DNA of 8,285 nt from Actinomycetes bacterium (GCA_021793115.1 JAJYTJ010000163.1:1-8285), one strand, 5' to 3'; positions 1-6,454 are shown, numbered from the stretch's first letter. Notes: generated by a model from the sequence alone, not told the origin. Made by a program: numbers and translations.

Positions 1-413
1 CGCTCCAGCCGTCGCGCGACGGCGTCGTCCCGCAGGACGTTCGGGTTCATGGTGACGAACACGCACCCGAGAGCGCCGAGGTGGCGAGCGAGCTCCCGCG
101 TGAAGGCGTCGACGAGACCGTCGTCCGTGAAGTCCAGGAGCGGCCCGGAGGAGATGTCGGCGGTGACGAGCCTCCCGTGGCGCACGCTGAGCACGAACGC
201 CGCCCCGACGACACGATCCGGTCCCTCGCCCCTCACCAGGCCGAGCAGCGACGTCGTCCACTCGCTCAGCTCGCGCAGCCTGGCGCCCTGCGGGGACTGC
301 GCGAAGTTGGGCCGGGGGTCGCGCGCCGCGCGCGCCTCGAACTCCTCGGCGGTGATCTCCTCGATCCGCCACTGACTCTCAGCCACGCCGATCTCGACAC
401 TCCCTCTGCTCAT
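1..413 (-). CDS. FemAB-family aminoacyltransferase, partial (N-terminal 137 residues)
   Basis: The open frame starts on the minus strand and runs off the left edge without a stop, so only the N-terminal part is present. Visible family signs are NFAQSPQGARLREL near residues 36-49 (the Fem 'F-x-Q-S' entry motif), the strand ADISSGPLLDF at 85-95 (equivalent of the usual RGP-h-h-D loop), then helix DGLVDAFTREL and the strand CVFVTMNPN at 117-125, which matches the 'h-h-x-h-d-P' strand of staphylococcal FemA/FemB. Known members transfer amino acids from aminoacyl-tRNA to the stem peptide of lipid II in the cytoplasm; substrate here is unknown. It lies 39 bp after murJ on the same strand, so co-transcription is likely. 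The start is uncertain: ATG at 413 has no good ribosome site, while GTG at 386 (codon 10) follows an AGAGGGAG tract at a rather long 13 nt. A general GNAT-fold transferase is the alternative. Confidence 0.7.
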   Translation of the reverse strand, partial: MSRGSVEIGVAESQWRIEEITAEEFEARAARDPRPNFAQSPQGARLRELSEWTTSLLGLVRGEGPDRVVGAAFVLSVRHGRLVTADISSGPLLDFTDDGLVDAFTRELARHLGALGCVFVTMNPNVLRDDAVARRLE

Positions 414-429
414 GACGCTGGACGGTTCC

Positions 430-443
430 GCCGCAGATGCGGC
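430..443. repeat. Short inverted repeat between murJ and the partial FemAB gene
   Basis: GCCGCA and TGCGGC flank two bases, giving a five-base-pair stem with a four-base loop. It sits in the 39-bp gap between the two minus-strand genes, just upstream of the distal FemAB start. No run of T follows, so a terminator role is weak; it may be a chance GC palindrome or may affect initiation of the downstream gene. Confidence 0.3.
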
Positions 444-452
444 TCGATGATC

Positions 453-2540
453 TCAGCCGCGCGCCCGGATGACGCCACGCAGGCGCGCCACGGCGGGGGC
501 GACGAACTCTGACAGCTCCTTGACGTGCATCACCTTGAGCAGCCCCAGGTAGACCAGCATCATGGCGAGGCTCACCCCGGTGAACGACAGCGCGGCGCCG
601 CCGACGGAGTCCTGGCCCGCCGCGGGCAGCAGCCGCATGGCCAGCCAGCCGAGCACGCCGATCGCCAGTCCCGCCAGCACCACGCGCGAGAAGGTGGACA
701 CGACCCTCGCCCCGTCGAGCGACCCGCCGAGGAGCGCCCGCAGCGAGCGGAGCCGCAGCCCCGCGCCGACCGTGAAGCTGACCGTCTGGGCGGCAGCGAT
801 GCCCACCACCCACCACTGCACCGGCAGCACCACGACGGTGACCAGCGAGAGCGCAACCCCGATCGCCGAGACGAGCAGCTGGATCCAGAACACGGTGGAC
901 GGGCGCCCGAAGGCGAAGAAGACCCGCTGGACGAGGGCCGTCATCCCGGTGGGGATGAGGCCTGCCGCCAGGGGGACGAGTACCTGCGCGATGACGCGGA
1001 CGTCGGCCGTGGGCAGGCCGGGAAGCAGCAGGCGCGTCAGTGGCACGGACAGCACGATGAACTCGGCCGTGAAGAAGGTGGTGAAGAGGCCGATGGTGCG
1101 CAGGCCGTAGGAGAAGTCGCGGCGGACCGCGGCCACGTCGCCCTGGACCGCCGAGTCGCTCATCCGCGTGAAGATGGCGGTGATGATCGAGACGGTGATG
1201 AGCGCGTGGGGGATGACGTAGATGATGGTGGCCTGGCTGAGCGCGGCGTTCGCGGCCACGTGCGTGATGCCGGCGCGCTCGCCGGCGGGCTGGGCCGACG
1301 AGGCGATCTTGTAGATCACCCAGGTGGCCGCCTCGCCGAGCATGAGGGCGCCGACCACCCATCCGCCCAGGCGCGCGGTCTCCCGCAGCCCCCAGCCCCG
1401 CAGCCCCCAGCGTGGCCGGAAGCGGATGCCGGCACGCCGCAGCGGGATGAAGAGCACGACCGCCTGGATGACGATGCCGACGAGCGCGGTTCCCGCCAGC
1501 AGCGTCACCTGCTGGTGGTCCCACGTGCCGCCGTAGTGGTGCCCGAACATCGCGATGAACGCGCCGAAGCCGATGAGTGAGACGAGGTTGTTGAGCACCG
1601 GCGCCCACATGAACGCGGTGAAGTGCCCGCGGGCGTTGAGCACCTGGCCGAGCAGCATGTAGAGGCCGTAGAAGAAGACCTCGGGGATGCACCAGAAGGC
1701 GAAGGCGACGGCCAGCTGCGTCTGCTCGTGCGTCCAGCCGTGGGTGTACAGGGAGACGAGGGCGCCGGCGCTGAGCGTGAGCCCGACGGTGAGCAGCGCG
1801 AGCACGCCCAGGGCGACGGTGAAGATGCGGTTGACGAACTCGTCGCCGTAGCCACGCCCCCGCCGGTATGCCTTGACGAACTGCGGCACGAGGATCGAGT
1901 TGAAGATGCCCGCGGCCAGGATCGTGTACAGGAAGTTCGGCAGGTTGTTGGCCACGTCGAACGCGTTGGCGGCGATCCCGGTCGCACCGATGGCGGCGGT
2001 GAGCGTGGCGTTGCGGGCGAGCCCGAGCACGCGGCTGGCCAGGGTGCCGCTCGCCATGGCCATCGCCGACGCGGAGGCGGAGGACGGCTTCGCGCCGGTC
2101 TCCTCCCGAGCGCCCGGGGCGGCGTCCGTCCCGGTCACCGAGGTCGGGACGGACGGCTCGGCGGCGGGGTCCGCGGCCGTGCCCCGGCCGCTCTCGTCCT
2201 GCCGGTCGACGTCGACGTCGACGCCGCGCAGGGCACGCCTGTCGGCGCCGGCGACCAGGAAGGCACCGGTCTCGTCGACGCCCAGGTCGACGTCGGGCAG
2301 GGTCTCGCTCACCAAGAGGGCGTCGTAGGCGGGCACGAGATCCTCGAGCGCGGTCGGCGCGTCGCCGCCGCTCTCGAGGTGCCGCCGGGGGCGCTGCGCG
2401 CTCGCCGCGTCCGGCTCCGTCGGGCGAGGGTGCGGCTCGACCAGGATGTCGTCGCGGGAGCGTGGCAGGTGGCGCCCCTTCGGTGCCGGCGAGGCGACCG
2501 TCGGGTCACCCTGCTCGTCCGGCCGCTCCGCGTCGTCCAC
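453..2540 (-). CDS. murJ: MurJ/MviN-type lipid II flippase with long cytoplasmic N-terminal extension
   Basis: Inner-membrane MOP-superfamily transporter that moves lipid II from the inner to the outer face for peptidoglycan synthesis. The membrane core begins near residue 164 with SGTLASRVLGLARN, which keeps the two arginines equivalent to E. coli R18 and R24, followed by NNLPNFLYTILAAGIFNSIL and a long series of hydrophobic segments to near residue 680, consistent with about 14 helices. The E. coli R52 position appears to be Y or T. Residues 1-160 are hydrophilic, rich in P, D, R and A, and look largely disordered. The protein ends soon after the last helix, so it lacks the C-terminal pseudokinase and extracellular domains of mycobacterial MurJ. 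GTG at 2540 (695 aa) is chosen because AGAGGAG lies four bases upstream; an upstream in-frame TTG at 2591 would give 712 aa but has no such site. FemAB genes lie on both sides. Confidence 0.9.
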   Translation of the reverse strand: MDDAERPDEQGDPTVASPAPKGRHLPRSRDDILVEPHPRPTEPDAASAQRPRRHLESGGDAPTALEDLVPAYDALLVSETLPDVDLGVDETGAFLVAGADRRALRGVDVDVDRQDESGRGTAADPAAEPSVPTSVTGTDAAPGAREETGAKPSSASASAMAMASGTLASRVLGLARNATLTAAIGATGIAANAFDVANNLPNFLYTILAAGIFNSILVPQFVKAYRRGRGYGDEFVNRIFTVALGVLALLTVGLTLSAGALVSLYTHGWTHEQTQLAVAFAFWCIPEVFFYGLYMLLGQVLNARGHFTAFMWAPVLNNLVSLIGFGAFIAMFGHHYGGTWDHQQVTLLAGTALVGIVIQAVVLFIPLRRAGIRFRPRWGLRGWGLRETARLGGWVVGALMLGEAATWVIYKIASSAQPAGERAGITHVAANAALSQATIIYVIPHALITVSIITAIFTRMSDSAVQGDVAAVRRDFSYGLRTIGLFTTFFTAEFIVLSVPLTRLLLPGLPTADVRVIAQVLVPLAAGLIPTGMTALVQRVFFAFGRPSTVFWIQLLVSAIGVALSLVTVVVLPVQWWVVGIAAAQTVSFTVGAGLRLRSLRALLGGSLDGARVVSTFSRVVLAGLAIGVLGWLAMRLLPAAGQDSVGGAALSFTGVSLAMMLVYLGLLKVMHVKELSEFVAPAVARLRGVIRARG

Positions 2541-2544
2541 CGGT

Positions 2545-2551
2545 CTCCTCT
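2545..2551 (-). promoter_or_regulatory. Ribosome binding site deciding the murJ start
   Basis: Reads AGAGGAG on the minus strand, four bases before GTG at 2540. It makes this GTG a better start than the in-frame TTG at 2591, which lies upstream of the site and would place the purine tract inside the coding region. Confidence 0.65.
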
Positions 2552-2631
2552 CTACCGCCGCCTGAAGCAGAGGCCCGCGGTCGGAGCGCAACGGCGCCCG
2601 CCCAGCATAGTCGACGGCCCCCCGGCGGCCT

Positions 2632-2650
2632 CCCTGTGCAGGTCACAGGG
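2632..2650. terminator. Perfect 7-bp inverted repeat after the femX-like gene (terminator or operator)
   Basis: CCCTGTG and CACAGGG flank a five-base loop, 18 bp beyond the stop of the FemX-like gene on the minus strand and about 90 bp before the murJ start. No T-run follows, which is common for actinobacterial hairpin terminators. Between it and murJ a TATGCT box (minus strand, 2609-2604) could be a -10 element, so the repeat may separate two transcription units or may be an operator for murJ. No convincing -35 box was found. Confidence 0.4.
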
Positions 2651-2668
2651 CTGACGGGGTCTCGTCGC

Positions 2669-3721
2669 TCAGCCGGCGGTCGCCGTCTCACGAGCCGCGT
2701 CGCCCCGGTGGCGGAGCGCCCGCATCGTCCGCTTGGCGAGCGGCAGCAGCCGGGTCCACGCGTCGTACAGCGGCGAGAACGGCACGTCGAGCGTGCCCAC
2801 CATGGCGTCCTCGTGCTTGGCCAGGCTGCGCTTGAAGTCGCTGATGCCGTCGTTGAGCAGGCCGTTGAGGTCGAACCTCGCCAGCCCGTCCTGCTGCGCG
2901 ATCTCCACGGACCGCCAGTAGACGGGGGTGGTCGCGCGCATCTTGCGGCCCGCGGCGGTGCCGCCGCCGTAGAGCTGGAACGACGTGCGCGCGGAGTTGA
3001 CGCACCACGAGAAGGACACGGGCTCCTCGTCGCGGTACGCCGCGACGAGCACCGAGCGCTCCCCCAGCTCACGGTGCACCGAGAGGTAGTACTCGTCCGA
3101 GTGGAGCGCGAAGTCGGCGCGCCGGGCCGTCTCCCGGTACACGTCGAGCACCGCGCGCACCTCGCGCTCGGTCGTGACGCGGCGGATGTCCATGCCGTCC
3201 CGGGCGGCCTTGCGGATGTCGTGCCGCGGTGAGCGGTCCATGTCGGAGAGCAGCTCGTCGGCCGACCTCGTGAGGTCCAGGACCACGGTCGTCGGCACCA
3301 GCACGGTCGGGCCGCCCTCCCGCACCCCGGGCAGGTCCGGCCCGGACCCGGCGGCCCAGTCGGGCTCGAGCGACACGCCGATGCCGCCGACGTGCTCGCG
3401 GCACCAGTCGACGACCGCCGTGGCGACGGCCGCGCGCCGCTCACGGGACCCACCGGCCTCGTCGTCCCCGACCACCACCGGGCCGCGCGGCACGTACGAG
3501 AGCCGGCCGAACGGTGCCGGCAGGCGCCGGACGAGCACCTGCGCAAGCCCGACGAGCGTGTCACCGTCCGTCACCCGGAGCCGGTGCGGCGTCCACGCCC
3601 CGGCCGCCTTGACCTGGCCCCACCCCCACAGCTGCAGCGGGTGCCCACCCAGCGCGAGGACCTCGCGGTCCCACGCGTCGCGGGACGTGACGGGGTCGGC
3701 CGTCAGCGCGGTCGGCGGCAC
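2669..3721 (-). CDS. FemX-like FemAB-family peptidoglycan bridge aminoacyltransferase
   Basis: 350 residues, close to the size of FemX enzymes without the coiled-coil arm of staphylococcal FemA. Motifs in order: LQLWGWGQVKAAGAW at 29-43 (first acyl-CoA-like N-acyltransferase fold), YVPRGPVVV at 76-84, MDRSPRHDIRKAARDG at 161-176 (lipid II-contacting arginine-rich helix in the family), YGGGTAAGRKMRATTPVYWR at 251-270, ARFDLNGL at 281-288 and GISDFKRSLAKHEDAMVG at 292-309. The family uses aminoacyl-tRNA to extend the stem peptide of cytoplasmic lipid II or UDP-MurNAc-pentapeptide; which amino acid is added cannot be read from sequence. GTG at 3721 follows GAGG at a six-base spacing, and the gnd stop ends one base upstream, so translation is probably coupled to gnd. 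A related GNAT-fold protein acting on another aminoacyl acceptor is possible but less likely next to murJ. Confidence 0.85.
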   Translation of the reverse strand: MPPTALTADPVTSRDAWDREVLALGGHPLQLWGWGQVKAAGAWTPHRLRVTDGDTLVGLAQVLVRRLPAPFGRLSYVPRGPVVVGDDEAGGSRERRAAVATAVVDWCREHVGGIGVSLEPDWAAGSGPDLPGVREGGPTVLVPTTVVLDLTRSADELLSDMDRSPRHDIRKAARDGMDIRRVTTEREVRAVLDVYRETARRADFALHSDEYYLSVHRELGERSVLVAAYRDEEPVSFSWCVNSARTSFQLYGGGTAAGRKMRATTPVYWRSVEIAQQDGLARFDLNGLLNDGISDFKRSLAKHEDAMVGTLDVPFSPLYDAWTRLLPLAKRTMRALRHRGDAARETATAG

Positions 3722-3722
3722 G

Positions 3723-5162
3723 TCAGACCTCGCCCTCCCGCCGGTCGCCCGACCAGTCGGTGTGGAACGTGCCCTCGCGGTCCGTGCGCTGGTAGGTGTG
3801 CGCGCCGAAGTAGTCGCGCTGCGCCTGCGTCAGCGCGGCGGGCAGGCGTTCGGCGCGCACCGCGTCGTAGTAGGCCAGCGACGAGGCGAAGGCCGGCGCC
3901 GGGACGCCGTGCGTCGCCGCGGCGGCCACGATCCGCCGCCAGGCGGCCAGGCCCTCGCCGACCACGCCCGTGAAGTACGGGTCGGCCAGGAGCAGCGGCA
4001 GCTCGGGGTCCCGCGTGTACGCCTCCGTGATGCGGTCGAGGAACCGCGCCCGGATGATGCAGCCGCCGCGCCAGATCCGGGCCATCGCGCCGCGGTCGAT
4101 GCCCCAGCCGTACTGCGCCGAGGCGGCGGCGATCTGGTCGAAGCCCTGCGAGTAGGCGACGACCTTCGACGCGTAGAGCGCCGCGCGCACGTCGTCGACG
4201 AACGCTGCCTCGTCGGCCACCGCCCACGGCTCCGTGTGCCCCGGGAGCACGCCCCGCGCGGCCTGCCGCTGGGCCACGCCGCCGGACAGCGCGCGGGCGA
4301 ACGTCGCCTCGGCGATGCCCGTCACCGGCACGCCGAGGTCGAGCGCGTTCTGCACCGTCCAGCGGCCGGTGCCCTTCTGCTCCGCCCGGTCGGCCACGAC
4401 GTCGACGAAGGCCCGGCCCGTCGCCGCGTCGGTGTGGGCGAGCACGTCCGCGGTGATCTCGATGAGGTAGGACTCCAGGTCGCCGGCGTTCCACGAGGCG
4501 AACACCTCGCCCACGCGGGCCGCGGACCAGCCGAGCCCCTGCCGCAGCAGGTCGTACGCCTCGCCGATGAGCTGCATGTCGGCGTACTCGATGCCGTTGT
4601 GGACCATCTTGACGAAGTGGCCCGCGCCGTCCGGCCCGACGTGCGTGCAGCACGGCACGCCGTCGACGTGCGCCGAGATGGTCTCGAGGACCGGGCCGAG
4701 GGTCGCGTAGGCCTCGGGGGTACCCCCGGGCATGATCGACGGCCCGTTGAGCGCGCCCTCCTCGCCTCCCGAGACGCCGGTGCCGACGAAGTGCAGGCCC
4801 TGGGCGCGCAGCGCCGCCTCGCGCCGCACGGTGTCCGGGAAGTGGGCGTTGCCGGCGTCGACGACGATGTCGCCGGCCTCGAGCAGCGGCGTCAGCTCGT
4901 CGATGACCGCGTCCGTCGCCGGGCCCGCGTTGACCATGACGACGACGGTCCGCGGCCGCGCCAGGCTGGAGACGAACTCCGCCATCGAGCCCGACGCCAG
5001 GAAGGCGCCCTCGTGACCGAACTCGGCCATAAGCGCGTCCGTCCGCGCCTGCGAGCGGTTGTGCACCGCGACCACGTAACCGTGCCGGGCCAGGTTGCGG
5101 GCCAGGTTCCGGCCCATCGTCCCCAGACCCGTCACACCGATCTGCGCCAGGGCGTCCGCCAT
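3723..5162 (-). CDS. gnd: 6-phosphogluconate dehydrogenase, decarboxylating
   Basis: Converts 6-phosphogluconate to ribulose 5-phosphate, CO2 and NADPH in the oxidative pentose phosphate pathway; cytosolic. At 479 residues it is full length for the long, homodimeric class. The Rossmann motif GVTGLGTMGRNLARNLA lies at 9-25, followed by HNRS at 34-37, a site consistent with NADP 2'-phosphate binding. VGTGVSGGEEGA at 126-137 holds the substrate-binding signature, KMVHNGIEY at 185-193 gives the catalytic lysine (K185), H188, N189 and E192, and KGTGRW lies at 263-268. The C-terminal tail YFGAHTYQRTDREG at 451-464 carries the conserved His and Arg that reach into the partner subunit. ATG at 5162 follows AAGGAG at seven bases. 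A TAGGCT box (minus strand, 5252-5247) could be the -10 of its promoter, but no clear -35 is seen. It is the first gene of the minus-strand group. Confidence 0.97.
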   Translation of the reverse strand: MADALAQIGVTGLGTMGRNLARNLARHGYVVAVHNRSQARTDALMAEFGHEGAFLASGSMAEFVSSLARPRTVVVMVNAGPATDAVIDELTPLLEAGDIVVDAGNAHFPDTVRREAALRAQGLHFVGTGVSGGEEGALNGPSIMPGGTPEAYATLGPVLETISAHVDGVPCCTHVGPDGAGHFVKMVHNGIEYADMQLIGEAYDLLRQGLGWSAARVGEVFASWNAGDLESYLIEITADVLAHTDAATGRAFVDVVADRAEQKGTGRWTVQNALDLGVPVTGIAEATFARALSGGVAQRQAARGVLPGHTEPWAVADEAAFVDDVRAALYASKVVAYSQGFDQIAAASAQYGWGIDRGAMARIWRGGCIIRARFLDRITEAYTRDPELPLLLADPYFTGVVGEGLAAWRRIVAAAATHGVPAPAFASSLAYYDAVRAERLPAALTQAQRDYFGAHTYQRTDREGTFHTDWSGDRREGEV

Positions 5163-5169
5163 CCGAGGG

Positions 5170-5175
5170 CTCCTT
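5170..5175 (-). promoter_or_regulatory. Ribosome binding site of gnd
   Basis: AAGGAG on the minus strand, seven bases before ATG at 5162; a near-ideal site that fixes the gnd start. It contrasts with the two plus-strand genes nearby that lack any ribosome site. Confidence 0.75.
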
Positions 5176-5308
5176 CGTGTCGTCCGGGGCGCGTCGAGCC
5201 GCCCGTGCGACCCCGCCCGCCGACCATCGCGGCATGCGCCCGGGCCAGCCTAGTGCGCGTCGCGACGGGTGCCCGGCGCGCCGGACGTCGCGGCGCGCGG
5301 CGCACGCC

Positions 5309-5314
5309 TACCCT
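5309..5314 (+). promoter_or_regulatory. -10 element of a leaderless promoter for the DUF3000 gene
   Basis: TACCCT fits the actinobacterial TAnnnT consensus and ends six bases before GTG at 5321, placing the expected transcription start at or next to the first base of the start codon. There is no purine-rich ribosome site in the 30 bases upstream. No recognisable -35 box was found, which is usual for such promoters. Confidence 0.5.
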
Positions 5315-5320
5315 CGCCTC

Positions 5321-5899
5321 GTGCCTGTCCCCGAGGACGTGCCCGAGGAGTTCGTCCGGGCGCTCCGCTCCCTGCGCGCGGTGACCGTCCGCCCCGAGGT
5401 GGTGCTCGACGAGGTCCCGGGCCCCGCCCGCATCGCGCCGTACTCCGCCGCGCTCACGGCCGAGGTGCGCAGCGCGCGGCGCTCGGTGTCCGCCGACGAG
5501 CTGGCGTCCGGCCGCTTCGTCGTGCTCCACGACCCGGCCGGGCAGGAGGCGTGGGACGGCCGGTTCCGGCTCGTCACGCTGGTGCGCACCGCGGTCGAGC
5601 CCGAGGTGGGCACGGACCCGCTGCTCGCCGAGGTCGCCTGGAGCTGGTTCACCGACGCGCTCGCCACCGCCGGGCCGGGCGCGCACGCCGCCGCGGGCAC
5701 CGTCACGCGCGTGCTCTCGCACAGCTTCGGCTCCATCGAGCGCGGTGACGAGACCAGCGAGCTGGAGATCCGCGCGTCCTGGACCGCGGACGACGAGAAC
5801 CTCGGCCCGCACCTCCTGGCGTGGACGAGCCTGCTGTGCACGGCCGCCGGCCTGGAGCCGCTCCCCGAGGGCGTCACGCCGCTGCCGCCGCGTCGTTGA
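5321..5899 (+). CDS. DUF3000 family protein
   Basis: 192 residues, typical of this actinobacterial family, whose biochemical role is unknown to me. Recognisable features are the N-terminal helix PEEFVRALRSLRAV at 8-21, the block SGRFVVLHDPAGQEAWDGRF at 63-82, VAWSWFTDAL at 105-114, and the C-terminal signature ELEIRASWTADDENLGPHLL at 147-166 leading to AWTSLLCTAAGLEPLPEGV. No signal peptide or membrane segment is visible, so it should be cytosolic. I chose GTG at 5321 because the conserved family sequence begins right there; the open frame continues upstream to 5177, but that part is arginine-rich, not family-like, and holds the promoter. It is divergent from gnd. The next plus-strand gene starts 51 bp after its stop. 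Confidence 0.85.
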   Translation: MPVPEDVPEEFVRALRSLRAVTVRPEVVLDEVPGPARIAPYSAALTAEVRSARRSVSADELASGRFVVLHDPAGQEAWDGRFRLVTLVRTAVEPEVGTDPLLAEVAWSWFTDALATAGPGAHAAAGTVTRVLSHSFGSIERGDETSELEIRASWTADDENLGPHLLAWTSLLCTAAGLEPLPEGVTPLPPRR

Positions 5900-5903
5900 T
5901 CAT

Positions 5904-5932
5904 CCTCTGGGGGGTATCAAGGCCCCCAAGGG
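5904..5932 (+). promoter_or_regulatory. Hairpin leader upstream of the LuxR-type regulator
   Basis: Arms CCTCTGGGGG (5904-5913) and CCCCCAAGGG (5923-5932) pair over ten positions with one mismatch and one G-U pair around a nine-base loop GTATCAAGG. It fills the short gap between the DUF3000 stop (5899) and the regulator start (5951). A second, wider repeat TTGAT (5896-5900) / ATCAA (5916-5920) overlaps it. Possible roles are operator, attenuator or weak terminator; there is no T-run after the stem. Confidence 0.5.
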
Positions 5933-5950
5933 TCGTGCCGATGACCCGGT

Positions 5951-6445
5951 GTGACCATCGACCCGGCGCGCCCCGACCTCGTCGGCGTCCGCCCGGTGGT
6001 GCCGCGCCAGGCCCCGCCCGAGGTGCGCCAGCCGATGTGCATCGTCGTCGGCGAGATCACCGAGGGCGACGGCGAGAACCTGGTGCGGACGCTGCACCGG
6101 CGGGGCTTGCCGCGCGTGGTGGTGCTCGCGCGCCGGGCGCACGACCTGGAGATCCTCGCCCTCCTCGTCGGCGGCGTGCGGGGGGCCGTGGTCGGTGAGA
6201 CGGACGCGACGCCCGCGCTGCCACCGCCGCTCGAGGACGTGCCGCGCCGCCCCGACCTGTCCGAGCGTGAGATCGAGGTGCTCCGGCGCGTCGCCGACGG
6301 CCGGTCCAACCGGCAGATCGGGGTCGAGCTCGGGCTCTCCGCCCTGACCGTCAAGAGCCACCTGGCGCGCATCTCGCGCAAGCTCGGCACCGGCGACCGC
6401 GCGCAGCTCGTGGCGATCGCGATCCGCGCAGGCCTGCTCGACTGA
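5951..6445 (+). CDS. Small LuxR/GerE-type transcriptional regulator with shortened receiver-like domain
   Basis: 164 residues. The C-terminal half (about 101-164) is a GerE DNA-binding domain: LSEREIEVLRRVADGRSNRQ, then IGVELGLSALTVKSHLARIS with the recognition helix at about 129-142, then RKLGTGDRAQLVAIAIRAGL. From memory this strongly resembles the regulator found beside DUF3000 in streptomycetes. The N-terminal half has a receiver-like first strand (MCIVVGE, 29-35) and helix (ENLVRTLHRRGL), then goes straight to a strand PRVVVLA and AHDLEILALLVGGVRGAVVG, which look like the last part of a receiver. The segment that normally carries the phospho-acceptor Asp is missing, so phosphorylation control is unlikely. 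GTG at 5951 is the first possible start after the in-frame TGA at 5942; no ribosome site sits at normal spacing. No kinase gene is nearby. Target genes are unknown. Confidence 0.8.
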   Translation: MTIDPARPDLVGVRPVVPRQAPPEVRQPMCIVVGEITEGDGENLVRTLHRRGLPRVVVLARRAHDLEILALLVGGVRGAVVGETDATPALPPPLEDVPRRPDLSEREIEVLRRVADGRSNRQIGVELGLSALTVKSHLARISRKLGTGDRAQLVAIAIRAGLLD

Positions 6446-6454
6446 GCATTCACC

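Noticed and set aside
2205..2222. Three tandem GTCGAC hexamers, considered as a repeat element or binding site
   Set aside because: They lie in frame inside the murJ tail and encode VD repeats; best explained as low-complexity coding sequence.
2589..2591. TTG as murJ start (712 residues)
   Set aside because: No ribosome site before it, whereas the downstream GTG at 2540 has AGAGGAG at four bases.
2632..2650. TGTG-N5-CACA read as a CRP-type operator
   Set aside because: CRP-family sites have eight bases between TGTG and CACA; five here does not fit.
1623..2654. 343-residue plus-strand frame antisense to murJ
   Set aside because: Low-complexity G/R/V composition and full overlap with the convincing murJ gene on the other strand.
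4715..4728. Perfect 14-bp palindrome CGGGGGTACCCCCG inside gnd
   Set aside because: It falls on codons for the conserved PGGTPE turn, where GC-rich codon choice alone produces it; no regulatory reason to expect a site mid-gene.
3174..5384. 736-residue open frame on the plus strand, antisense to gnd and the femX-like gene
   Set aside because: Its protein is arginine-, proline- and alanine-rich with no recognisable domain, while the opposite strand encodes a complete gnd and FemAB protein. Such long antisense frames are expected where stop codons are rare.
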